Of a DNA stretch of 64,000 nucleotides, positions 48,905-57,730 are shown in pieces. The notes beneath the pieces were generated by a model. That model had not been told where the DNA came from and searched no databases. It saw nothing but the letters and a program-made list of their open reading frames with translations. The DNA is taken from the NCBI RefSeq assembly GCF_002958735.1, contig NZ_PPGH01000037.1, positions 884,001-948,000 of the forward strand, read 5' to 3'. This DNA comes from Chromatium okenii (GTDB lineage: Bacteria; Pseudomonadota; Gammaproteobacteria; Chromatiales; Chromatiaceae). Numbering within the stretch: the stretch's first letter is position 1; the number at the start of each line of letters is the position of its first letter. Position numbers and translations under genes: made by a program.

Positions 48905-49768
48905 AATCTCGCGCAATCCGGCGGCGAGATTGGGATAACGCAATTCAACGCCGAGTTCTTCGCGCAGTTTGCGATTGGACAGCCGCCGCGATTCCGCCAT
49001 GTACGAACGCATCCCCGCCGAAAGTTGTTCCATTGCCTCGCTCAACGGCAACAGCGGCGGGTGCGGCAAACCCGCTGCATCGGCAACCGCGAGAAAATAA
49101 TCGGTCATGGTGCTGGGATGACCGTCGCAAACGTTGTACACCGCGCCATTCACGCCGCGCTCCATGGCGGCAAGACAAACAGTCACCAAATCATCAACAT
49201 GAATCCGATTGGTGTAGGGCGCTTCTTCCGCTCGCACTAGCGGAATGCTTTGCTGCAACCGCGCCAGCGGCAATCGTTGTGGATCGTAAATTCCCGCCAC
49301 GCGCAAAATGACCACTTCGCCGCCAGTAGTTTCGCGCCACTGCTGCAACCGTTGTTCGGCATCCCAGCGGCGGCGCGACCGATCAGCTTGCGGCTGCACC
49401 GGATGGGTTTCGTCGATCCACGCGCCCTGACAATCACCGTAAACGCCGGTGGTGCTGATGTAAACGATGCGCTGCGGCTGGCCGGTGCGAGTGAACAGTT
49501 GCAGCAAATTTTGCGTGTGCAAATCAATCACGCCCGATTCTGGCGGCGGCGCGAAGTGAAAAAGATGCGTTCCGGTCGTGATCAACGCTGGTGCTGGCGC
49601 GTCATCAGTCAGCAAATCATGTTGAATACTGGGAATTTCCGCTGCCGCCAGTCGCGCCACACTTGCCGCGCTGCGCACCACGCCTTGCACGGGTTCGCCG
49701 CGCTCGCGCAGTTGTTGTGCCAAGCGCGAGCCCACTTCGCCGCAGCCGATAATGATGTTGTTGGTCAT
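48893..49768 (-). CDS. NAD(P)-dependent epimerase-like SDR protein (YeeZ type)
   Basis: A 291-residue extended-SDR protein with NIIIGCGEVGSRLAQQL (a GxGxxG variant) at the N-terminus, VYISTTGVYGDCQG with the YxxxK region altered, and LRVAGIYDPQRLPL, as in YeeZ-like proteins. Its substrate is unknown. It converges on the ABC exporter gene and is followed upstream by tRNA-Asn on the other strand. Confidence 0.85.
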   Translation of the reverse strand: MTNNIIIGCGEVGSRLAQQLRERGEPVQGVVRSAASVARLAAAEIPSIQHDLLTDDAPAPALITTGTHLFHFAPPPESGVIDLHTQNLLQLFTRTGQPQRIVYISTTGVYGDCQGAWIDETHPVQPQADRSRRRWDAEQRLQQWRETTGGEVVILRVAGIYDPQRLPLARLQQSIPLVRAEEAPYTNRIHVDDLVTVCLAAMERGVNGAVYNVCDGHPSTMTDYFLAVADAAGLPHPPLLPLSEAMEQLSAGMRSYMAESRRLSNRKLREELGVELRYPNLAAGLREISVG

Positions 49769-49897
49769 GGTTTTTCGTTCCGGGTTTGCTTTGAATTGGC
49801 GTTAACGATCAGCGGCGAGAACGAAGATTGCAAGCGATGCGAGCAAAGCGCCTTGACGCTGCCCGTCACAATCTTTAGTATTCGCGCCTCGCAACAT

Positions 49898-49973
49898 TCC
49901 CTGGTAGCTCAGTCGGTAGAGCGGGTGACTGTTAATCACTAGGTCGGCGGTTCGAGCCCGTCCCAGGGAGCCA
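49898..49973 (+). tRNA. tRNA-Asn (anticodon GTT)
   Basis: A 76-base cloverleaf: acceptor TCCCTGG pairs with CCAGGGA, D-arm AGCTCAGTCGGTAGAGC, anticodon arm with GTT at 49931-49933, T-arm GGTTCGAGCC, and encoded CCA. The GTT anticodon reads Asn codons. A perfect terminator follows 9 bases later. Confidence 0.97.
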
Positions 49974-49981
49974 AATTTAAG

Positions 49982-50013
49982 AAAGGGTTAGCTTTACGAG
50001 CTAACCCTTTTTT
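49982..50013 (+). terminator. Rho-independent terminator after tRNA-Asn
   Basis: AAAGGGTTAGCT (49982-49993) pairs with AGCTAACCCTTT (49999-50010), five-base loop, then a T run to 50013. Confidence 0.95.
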
Positions 50014-50090
50014 ATTGTCTAAAGTGCTTCAATTGAATGACCACGCCGCTGCGTTGGCAAGCAAGCGTTGACAGGTTATCTTTTCGGATT

Positions 50091-51008
50091 ATGCAAACAC
50101 TCCTGCGCGTTACCAATCTCAGCCACTCATTTGGCAACCATCCGGTGTTATCGGAGGTCAACTTGTCGCTGGAACGCGGCGAAGTCTTAGGTTTGCTCGG
50201 TCCCAACGGCGCAGGCAAAACCACCTGTCTGCGCCTGATGAGCGGACTATTGACGCCGAATTACGGACAAATTGAAATCCAAGGCATTAATCTTGCGAAA
50301 CATCCGCTGCGAGCCAAACGCCATCTCGGTTATTTACCCGAACGCCCACCGCTGCTTCCCGAATTGCGCGTTGATGAATATCTGCGCTTTTGCGCTCGAC
50401 TGCATCGCCTGCCACGTCGGCGCATCACCATTGCAATTGATGATGCAAAACAACGCTGTGGACTGGAAGACAGCGGAAAACGCTTGATTTCTGCACTATC
50501 AAAAGGCTTTCGGCAACGGCTCGGTATTGCGCAAGCCATTTTGCACCAGCCCCGTTTATTAATTCTCGATGAACCAACTGAAGGACTTGATCCCGTGCAA
50601 ATGCGAGCACTGCGCGGATTGATTCGTGAATTAGCACGCGATAGCGGAATCATTTTAGCCAGCCATTTATTACCCGAAGTGCAAGCCGTCTGTGATCGCG
50701 TCGTTATTCTGCATCAAGGACGCATTTGTTTTAATGATTATCTGAATGACGACAAACCTATTTATGGCTGGCGTGTGCAATTGGGTACTGGTTCAACATT
50801 ACTCAAATTAACTGCCTTACCGTGCATTACTGGCGCAGTTGCTATTGGTGAAGATCGCTATCGCGTATTACTTGAAGATGGCACAGATTCCGCACAATTA
50901 GCGCAGCAAATTATGAATGCAGGATTGCACTTGCGCGAATTAATTCCAGAACGCACCGATTTAGAACGCGCCTTTTTTGATCTGATTGGCGTAGAGGAAG
51001 GACGATGA
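50091..51008 (+). CDS. ABC-2 type transporter ATP-binding protein (GldA-like)
   Basis: A 306-residue ATPase with GLLGPNGAGKTTCLRLMSGLL, SKGFRQRLGIAQAIL as signature (deviant) and LLILDEPTEGLDPVQMRAL. The ATG at 50091 matches the family start; an upstream in-frame ATG at 50037 adds 18 unusual residues. It is the first gene of a four-gene set with an ABC permease, a GldG-like protein and a DUF4340 protein. Confidence 0.9.
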   Translation: MQTLLRVTNLSHSFGNHPVLSEVNLSLERGEVLGLLGPNGAGKTTCLRLMSGLLTPNYGQIEIQGINLAKHPLRAKRHLGYLPERPPLLPELRVDEYLRFCARLHRLPRRRITIAIDDAKQRCGLEDSGKRLISALSKGFRQRLGIAQAILHQPRLLILDEPTEGLDPVQMRALRGLIRELARDSGIILASHLLPEVQAVCDRVVILHQGRICFNDYLNDDKPIYGWRVQLGTGSTLLKLTALPCITGAVAIGEDRYRVLLEDGTDSAQLAQQIMNAGLHLRELIPERTDLERAFFDLIGVEEGR

Positions 51009-51738
51009 TCGGCGTATTCGCTGGGCGCGAAATTCGCAGCGGATTAGTCACCCCGTTACCGTGGATTCTATTCGGCACGGGACAACTTGTGCTGGCGTGG
51101 ATTTTTTTGCAAGTGATTGAACGTTTTAGCGGTTTAGACGCTGCGGCTCGGCAAGTGAGTTTGACGCAAGAATTGACGCTCAATCTATTTGGATTTGCCG
51201 CCGTTATTACCATGCTCACTGCGCCGATATTGGCAATGCGCATGTTCAGCAGTGAATTCCGCGATGGCAGCTTTGATTTAATTGCCGCTGCGCCGTACGA
51301 TTCGGATCGGTCGTGATTGGCAAATTTATCGGCTTAATGCTGTTAATTCTGCCGCTGTGTTTATTACCTGCAATAAATGCACTGATGTTAATCGGCAGCG
51401 CAGAATTGGATTTATGGCAAATTGCCGCAGCAACGTTGGGATTATGTTTAGCAACATTATTATTTGCTGCCATTGGATTGTATGCTTCTAGTTTGACTGC
51501 GCAACCCGGCGCTGCCGTATTGATAGCCTTTGCGATTTTGCTAATTTTTTCAATTATTGGTCGCGCTGAAATCCTGACCATAAAAACGCTATCTTTATTC
51601 GGCTGGCTGTCATGGAATGAACATCTTTTTTGGTTTCTACTCGGCACGGTGCGCATGAGCGATCTTGCATATTTTCTATTATTTACTCTCTTCTTTTTAT
51701 TATTGACCCAGCGTCGCTTGGTCAATCGGCGTTTGTAA
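51005..51738 (+). CDS. ABC-2 permease (GldF-like), one frameshift
   Basis: About 245 residues with six hydrophobic segments: ITMLTAPILAMRMFSSEFRDG in the first part (a conserved GldF/NosY-type motif) and, after a one-base slip near 51310, IGLMLLILPLCLLPAI to the C-terminal FLLFTLFFLLLTQRR. It overlaps the ATPase gene by 4 bases and the next start by 1 (TAATG), so the set is translationally coupled. Confidence 0.88.
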
Positions 51739-53122
51739 TGAGCCGCATCATTCCGCAAGTGTGGAAACAATTCCATCGTTTAGAACGACCATTAGCAGAT
51801 GCAATCTTTGTTACTTTGCTATTGGCAACGGTAATTTGCGCAGGCTGGCTGGCAGCGCGACATGATCGCGCTTGGGATTGGACGCAAACCGCCAGCAATA
51901 GCCTCACGCATGAAAGTTTAGCGATTATTAAACGATTAGATGCGCCGCTGCGTATTACCGTTTTTGCAGCGGCTGATAATCCACTTGGTCTGCGCATTAA
52001 ACGTTTTCTCGCTCGGTATCAGCGGGCGTTGCCGACGTTAGAAATCAATTATGTCGATCCGCAACGTTTCCCAGAACAGGCACGCGATGCTGAAGTATCG
52101 TTGATTGGACAGCTTTTATTGGAATATCGCGGACGGCGGGAAACGCTCAGTGATATTAGTGAACGGGCGATTAGTGCGGCAATTTCGCGGTTGACAGAAA
52201 CGCGCACACCATGGGTAGCGTGATTGAAGGTCACGGTGAACGGGCAATTAACAGCAATACGCCAATTGATTTAGGACGTTTTGGGCGCGAATTAAAAGCG
52301 CAGGGTTATTTAGCCCGTTCACTCGATTTAACGCGCTTAAAAACGATTCCAGATAATACGCGTTTGGTCATATTATCAACACCGCAAATCAGCTTTTTTT
52401 CCGAATGAAGTAGAAAGCCTGACGCGCTATTTAGATCGCGGTGGTAATTTGCTGTGGTTACTTGATCCCGGCACATTAAATGGATTGGAACCGCTATTGG
52501 CGCAATTGGGTTTAACGGTATTGCCGGGCGTGGTAGTCGATGCAGCAGCGGCAAGTGTGGGCGCAGATAATCCGCAGCGGCAGTCATTACTGATTATCCA
52601 AATGATGCGCTCGGCAGCGATTTAACTGCGCCAGCCGTATTGCCCGGTTGTATTGGTTTTGAGCCGACAGTAGCGCCCGGCTGGACGCTGTCTTCATATC
52701 TCGCACGAGCAAACAAAGTTGGAATGAAATCGGAAAATTAGCAATCGTGTTGACCGCGATGAATTGATTGGCGAAATGCCGGGACCTATTCCCGTTGTGC
52801 TGGCATTGACGCGAACTTTACCGAATGACGGCAGCGCCGCAGCGGAACGCGAACAGCGGGTTTAATCGTCGGTGACGGCGATTTTTTGAGCAATGCGTTT
52901 CTCAGTCGCAACGGCAATCGCGCTCTGGGTTTGCGGCTACTGCGCTGGCTCAGTCGGGAAGATGCGCTATTGGAATTGCCACCCATTCCGCCCGCAGCAG
53001 TGCCGTTGACGCTCAATGATCTGCAACGCACGTTGATTGGTTTGGGCGCGTTGGTGGGAGTGCCGGGGCTATTTTTCGGAATGGGCTTGATCGTGCGCTG
53101 GCGGCGCGGGCGGTATCGATGA
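51738..53122 (+). pseudogene. GldG-like ABC-associated protein, at least five frameshifts
   Basis: N-terminal transmembrane helix (ADAIFVTLLLATVICAGWLA), then a periplasmic GldG/DUF7088-type domain (NSLTHESLAIIKRLDAPLRITVF), GRRETLSDISERAISAAISRL, pieces with YLDRGGNLLWLLDPG and LGLTVLPGVVVD in other frames, and a C-terminal part with ALGLRLLRWLSRED and a last membrane helix VGVPGLFFGMGLIVRWRRGR. Breaks lie near 52205, 52400, 52575, 52720 and 52860. Whether it is decayed or only badly read cannot be told here. Confidence 0.75.
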
Positions 53123-54198
53123 GTGGACGTTGGTTGATGAACATCGCGTTGCTGGCGCTGGTGATCGGCTTGATCCTGTTGATTCAGCGCGATTTAACCA
53201 CAGCGCGAACACCGCCGCTGCTAACCGAATTAAACGCAGCGGATTTGCTGGTGATTGAAATTGTCCGCGACGGCGAGCCGACGATCACGCTGGGACGAGC
53301 GCCGACCGGCTGGCGTATGGAAGCGCCCTTGCAGCTTGATGCTGATCCAAATCAAATCAATCGGTTGCTGGCGATTTTGGACACGCCCGTTCAGCGCAGC
53401 TTTCCGGCGCAATCGGCTGACCGCGAGCAACTTAGTTTAACGCCGCCGAAACTGCGTTTGCGCTTGAATACGCTGGAGTTTGCGTTCGGTGGCATTGATC
53501 CAGTCGCATATCATCGTTATGTCGAAAGCGCGGGGCTGGTGCATCTCATTGAAGATCGGATTTATCCGGCGTTGATTGCGCCACCGCTGGCGTATCTGTC
53601 GCGCCAATTGTTGCCGCGTGGATTTACGCCAGTGTTTGGGCGAGTTAACGGAGTAGCGCTGGCGGCAGATACGTTGGCGACGCTGGCAACGATGACTGCG
53701 GAACGGTTGGAATTGGTGGCGGATACGCCGCGTGATGCTGCGGCAACGCTGGTGGAATTGAGCGCAGCGGATGGTGCGCAGTGGCAATTTGCGGTATCGG
53801 AAGATCGGCGGCGCTGGCGCTTGAATTTGCCGACCAATCCAGCAACGCCACATGCCAAACCGTCGCTGCTGTATGTGTTAACAACTGCGCCAGTACTGAC
53901 GCCAGACCCAGAAGCGATTGATCCTACTGGAGATTCAACGACGGCAGCAGCGCCAAACGCGGCGGCGGAGAATACGCTGCCCTCCGATCCCGATGCGCTG
54001 ATACCAAGTGATGCTGCGTTTGAACCGCCAGCGGTGCGCTTAACGCCAGACGGTGAGCAGCCGCTCGATGAAGACGCAGCGCCAGCACCGACACGCAAAC
54101 TTTATGGCGAACCAGATAAGGATGCGCCCAGCGGTTTTGGCGATGATCCGTTTGCACCTGAACCTGCTGCGGCGCCAGATGCAGCGACTTTCCGTTAA
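53119..54198 (+). CDS. DUF4340-type protein of the GldG-like ABC system
   Basis: A 359-residue protein with an N-terminal transmembrane helix (MNIALLALVIGLILLIQ), a DUF4340-like beta-rich domain (TITLGRAPTGWRMEAPLQLDAD, NRLLAILDTPVQRS) and an Ala/Pro/Asp-rich C-terminal third with likely disorder. It overlaps the GldG-like gene as ATGA. DUF4340 proteins usually follow GldG in such sets. Confidence 0.82.
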   Translation: MSGRWLMNIALLALVIGLILLIQRDLTTARTPPLLTELNAADLLVIEIVRDGEPTITLGRAPTGWRMEAPLQLDADPNQINRLLAILDTPVQRSFPAQSADREQLSLTPPKLRLRLNTLEFAFGGIDPVAYHRYVESAGLVHLIEDRIYPALIAPPLAYLSRQLLPRGFTPVFGRVNGVALAADTLATLATMTAERLELVADTPRDAAATLVELSAADGAQWQFAVSEDRRRWRLNLPTNPATPHAKPSLLYVLTTAPVLTPDPEAIDPTGDSTTAAAPNAAAENTLPSDPDALIPSDAAFEPPAVRLTPDGEQPLDEDAAPAPTRKLYGEPDKDAPSGFGDDPFAPEPAAAPDAATFR

Positions 54199-54220
54199 CA
54201 CCACCATAGCGATCACGCTG

Positions 54221-55057
54221 ATGCCTGAATTACCCGAAGTGGAAACTGCGTTGCGCGGCATTCGTCCGCATTTGCAAGATCAGCGCATTACGCACGTTGC
54301 AGTGCGCGAAACGCGGTTGCGCCAGCCGATTCCGCCGGATTTTGCGGCGCAGGTCAGCGGTCAAAAAATCGGCGTACTCAGTCGCCGTGCGAAATACATT
54401 TTGATTGCACTGGAGCGTGGTTGTTTGCTGGTGCATTTGGGAATGACTGGCAGTTTGCGCATCGCCAACGCCAACACACCGCCGGAGCGTCACGATCATC
54501 TGGATTTAACGTTGCACGCTGGCTATCTGCTGCGCTTTCACGATCCACGCCGGTTCGGATTATTTCTGTGGTTGGAAGCAACGCCGGAAGTGGCATTAAC
54601 CACGCATCCGTTGCTCAAAAAGCTCGGTCCAGAACCGTTCGATGCTGCGTTCAGTGGCGAGCATTTACATGCACTTAGTCAGAAACGGCGCGTCGCAGTG
54701 AAGGCGTTCATCATGGATGGTTCGGTAGTGGTTGGCGTCGGCAATATCTACGCCAATGAAGCGTTGTTTATTGCCGGCATTCATCCCGCTTATCCGTGCA
54801 ACCGCATCACTTTGGCGGGTTATCGGTTGCTGGCGCGGGCAATTCGCAACGTGCTGACTGCGGCGATTGAACAAGGCGGAACCACGTTGCGGAATTTTGT
54901 GCGGGAAGATGGTCAGCCCGGTTATTTCACTGCGTCATTGCGGATTTACGGGCGGACGGGCGAACCTTGTTGCAACTGCGGACATCCGGTGCAGCAGATG
55001 CCCATCGCACAACGGATGAGCTTTTTCTGCCCGCAATGTCAAAAAGTCGCCAGTTGA
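54221..55057 (+). CDS. mutM: Formamidopyrimidine-DNA glycosylase
   Basis: Base-excision repair enzyme that removes 8-oxoguanine and formamidopyrimidines. MPELPEVETALRGIRPHL has the catalytic Pro1 and Glu2; SRRAKYILIAL has the conserved Lys; the C-terminal zinc finger reads CCNCGHPVQQ...FFCPQCQK. The ATG at 54221 is required because the N-terminal proline is catalytic. Length 278 is usual (about 270). Confidence 0.97.
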   Translation: MPELPEVETALRGIRPHLQDQRITHVAVRETRLRQPIPPDFAAQVSGQKIGVLSRRAKYILIALERGCLLVHLGMTGSLRIANANTPPERHDHLDLTLHAGYLLRFHDPRRFGLFLWLEATPEVALTTHPLLKKLGPEPFDAAFSGEHLHALSQKRRVAVKAFIMDGSVVVGVGNIYANEALFIAGIHPAYPCNRITLAGYRLLARAIRNVLTAAIEQGGTTLRNFVREDGQPGYFTASLRIYGRTGEPCCNCGHPVQQMPIAQRMSFFCPQCQKVAS

Positions 55058-55060
55058 CGG

Positions 55061-55387
55061 TCAATTTTCTAACAGCGGCAACAAGTTAGAAACGGTGGCG
55101 AGGCGGGTCAGCGCCTCCGGCAATTCACGATAAGTCAGGCGAATGCTGCGCTCGCGGGCGAGTTCCGCACATTCCAACAGCAGCGCCAGCGTTGCGCTAT
55201 TCGCCGATTCCACGCCAGACAAATCAATCTCGACTTGATCCAAACCATTTCGCGCCAGCTCACGCCACAGCAGCACTGCTTCGGCGCTCAACCGCTTAAT
55301 TTCATTGAGTTCAATTGTCCCCACCAGCCGGAAATATCCGGGACTTACAGATACAAATGATGATGAAGATGCTGCCACTGCGCTCAA
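55061..55387 (-). CDS. mlaB: STAS-domain protein, MlaB-like
   Basis: A 108-residue protein with a single STAS domain (VEIDLSGVESANSATLALLLECA, with the DSxxL-like site as ESANSATL). MlaB is the cytoplasmic subunit that activates the MlaFE transporter. It overlaps mlaC by 4 bases, in the usual order D-C-B. Confidence 0.85.
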   Translation of the reverse strand: MSAVAASSSSFVSVSPGYFRLVGTIELNEIKRLSAEAVLLWRELARNGLDQVEIDLSGVESANSATLALLLECAELARERSIRLTYRELPEALTRLATVSNLLPLLEN

Positions 55388-56013
55388 TCTCGTCCTTGCT
55401 GATTCATCTCGTTCAACTTGCTAATCAGCCCATCAATGCCGCTCTGACGAATTTCGTTGGCAAAACTGTTGCGGTAATTGCTGACTAAACTGGCGTCACT
55501 GATGACAACATCGTAAACCCGCCATGCACCGCTGCCGTTGTGCATTCGATAATCCACTGTAATTGGCGCAGTACCCGATTGCTGTACTTCGGTCGAAACG
55601 GTGACAGTGCCCGAACGACCGCCCGGTTTTGATGGTAAATAGCGAATTTCTTCACCCGAATAACTCAGCAATGAACGGGCGTAAGTGCGAATTAACACCT
55701 GTTTGAAACCGGTGACGAGCTGGCGCTGTTGATCGGGCGATGCCTGTCGCCACGCTTGTCCCAATGCGCCCTGCGTAATCCGCTCAAAATCAAAATGCGG
55801 CGCGACGATGTCTTCAACCATTCCGTAAATCAGCGCCGGTTTGCGTTCAACCTCGGCGCGGCGTGCTTCCAACGTTTTGAGGATTTTCTCGGCGGTGCGC
55901 TGAACGAGCGCAGTCGCATCATCTGTGGCGGAAGCCGCAAATAAATTGGCGCTCACCAGCAACGGCAGCACCACTAAAATCCATAAAAACGAACGATGTT
56001 GTTGGAAAATCAT
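55384..56013 (-). CDS. mlaC: MlaC, periplasmic phospholipid-binding protein
   Basis: A 209-residue protein with a signal peptide (RSFLWILVVLPLLVSANLFA) and the MlaC/Ttg2D pattern (FDFERITQGALGQAWRQASPDQQRQLVTGFKQVLIRTYARSL). MlaC shuttles phospholipid between MlaA at the outer membrane and MlaFEDB at the inner membrane. It lies 4 bases after mlaD. Confidence 0.93.
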   Translation of the reverse strand: MIFQQHRSFLWILVVLPLLVSANLFAASATDDATALVQRTAEKILKTLEARRAEVERKPALIYGMVEDIVAPHFDFERITQGALGQAWRQASPDQQRQLVTGFKQVLIRTYARSLLSYSGEEIRYLPSKPGGRSGTVTVSTEVQQSGTAPITVDYRMHNGSGAWRVYDVVISDASLVSNYRNSFANEIRQSGIDGLISKLNEMNQQGRD

Positions 56014-56017
56014 TAAC

Positions 56018-56485
56018 TTAACCGCCTTCTTGAGCTTTTTTGAAAAGGAGTTGTCCGATCATTTGTTCTAACACCAGCGCCGATTGGGTGTTGGAGATTT
56101 CATCGCCGTCGCGCAGATAATCGGGACTGCCGCCCGGCGCTAATGCCAGATATTGTTCACCCAGCAAGCCGGAGGTGAAGATATTGGCGAAGGTATCAGC
56201 GGGAATAGTGTCGATCCCAGCATCAATGCGCAATGTCACAATCGCTTCATAACTGGCTTTGTCAAACTGCACTGCTTCCACTTGCCCAATGCGCACTCCT
56301 GCCATCGTGACCGGCGAACGCACTTTAATACTGCCGATGTTGCTAAACCGCGCTGTGACGCGATAACCCTCGGCGCTGGTGTTCACATTGAAATTGCTGA
56401 CCCGCATTGCCAGAAAAAACAGCGCCAGCACACCGAGCACCATAAAGATGCCGACCATTACCTCAATTCCGTAGCGTTTACTCAT
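56018..56485 (-). CDS. mlaD: MlaD, inner-membrane MCE-domain protein
   Basis: A 155-residue protein with one N-terminal transmembrane helix (VMVGIFMVLGVLALFFLAM) and one MCE domain (YRVTARFSNIGSIKVRSPVTMAGVRIGQVEAV, LALAPGGSPDYLRDGDEI). MlaD is the substrate-binding ring of the Mla transporter. It begins this cluster: mlaF and mlaE, which normally precede it, are absent, and tsaD follows upstream instead. Confidence 0.93.
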   Translation of the reverse strand: MSKRYGIEVMVGIFMVLGVLALFFLAMRVSNFNVNTSAEGYRVTARFSNIGSIKVRSPVTMAGVRIGQVEAVQFDKASYEAIVTLRIDAGIDTIPADTFANIFTSGLLGEQYLALAPGGSPDYLRDGDEISNTQSALVLEQMIGQLLFKKAQEGG

Positions 56486-56552
56486 GCGTAATTCGTCTTA
56501 ATCAGTTGTTAATTATGTTGAAAGTGTGCCACAAAAAACGGCATTTCAAGCA

Positions 56553-57577
56553 TTACAGCGGCGGCAATTCGGTCAGCGCCCAACGTGCTTTTGGCTTAAA
56601 AGTGAGCGGTTCCATTTGCCCAGCCATTAAACGCTGCCAGCCCGCAAACGCAATCATCGCGCCATTATCGGTGCAAAACAGCGGACGCGGATAAAACACC
56701 TTGCCACGTTCCGCAGCAATAGCCGCCGTCAACCGTTCGCGCAGCCGCTGATTGGCGCTAACGCCGCCAGCAACAATCAGCCGCCGATGTCCGGTTTCGC
56801 GCAGCGCCCGCCGACATTTGATCACCAATGTTTCGACGACTGCGTCTTCAAACGCTCGTGCAATATCAGCGCGGGTTTGCGCCGGATTGCTGGCGTTGGG
56901 CAATTCCTGATGTAAAGTGTTGAGGGCAAAAGTTTTTAAGCCGCTGAAACTGAAATCTAAACCCGGACGGTCGGTCATCGGACGCGGAAAGCGGAATCGT
57001 GTCGAATCCCCAGTGCGGCGAGCTTGGCTAACTCTGGCCCGCCCGGATATGGCAAACCGAGGATTTTGGCGGTTTTATCGAACGCTTCGCCCGCTGCATC
57101 ATCAAGCGATTCGCCGAGCAGCCGATAGCGCCCAATTGCTTGCACATCAATTAGTTGCGTGTGTCCGCCGGACACGAGCAGCGCGACAAACGGAAATTCT
57201 GGCGCGGGCGTTTCGAGCAGCGGTGCGAGTAAATGTCCTTCCATGTGATGAATGCCGATGGCTGGCACATTCCAGCCCCACGCGAGACTGCGCCCCAGCG
57301 CTGCGCCGACTAATAACGCGCCAATCAAGCCGGGACCGGCCGTAAACGCCACGCCATCAATTGCGCTGGCAGCAAGTCCAGCTTCATCAAGCACTTGCCG
57401 AATCAATGGCAGCGTTTTGCGAATGTGATCGCGGGATGCCAGCTCCGGCACAACGCCGCCGTATTGCGCATGAATTGCGGTTTGACTGTACACCGCATCC
57501 GCCAGCAATCCGCGTTCGCCGTCATAAATTGCAATTCCTGTTTCGTCACAGGATGTTTCAATTCCCAACACGCGCAT
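56553..57577 (-). CDS. tsaD: TsaD, tRNA N6-threonylcarbamoyladenosine transferase subunit (one frameshift)
   Basis: Essential transferase of the t6A37 tRNA modification. [33 protein letters not shown], the metal-binding [13 protein letters not shown] and [11 protein letters not shown] are seen, then in the second frame [14 protein letters not shown] and [15 protein letters not shown]. One base is missing near 56982, where [12 protein letters not shown] is expected. Start ATG 57575-57577. Full length of about 341 residues is normal; for such an essential gene a sequence error is the likely cause. Confidence 0.94.
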
Positions 57578-57614
57578 GTTTTTTCGTCCAGAATAGAGAA
57601 AGCACACCAATAAA

Positions 57615-57690
57615 CAGTTGTCAGTTGTCAATTGTCAATTATCGGCGACAACGTGCTTTTTACTGACAACCGATAACTGAATACTGAAAA
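57615..57690. repeat. Degenerate heptamer repeats in inverted arrangement
   Basis: Four units CAGTTGT, CAGTTGT, CAATTGT, CAATTAT at 57615-57642, and four units CTGACAA, CCGATAA, CTGAATA, CTGAAAA at 57663-57690. On opposite strands they share the core CAACTG/CAATTG, so the two blocks can fold on each other. The same core recurs in the array at 60859-60914. Confidence 0.65.
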
Positions 57691-57730
57691 CCCGAAAATC
57701 ACTTAAACGCAGCTTACTGGCGAAAATCAG

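Noticed and set aside
49898-49973. tRNA-Asn as an integration site for a genomic island
   Set aside because: No integrase, no repeated 3' tRNA fragment and no change in gene content typical of an island was seen on either side.
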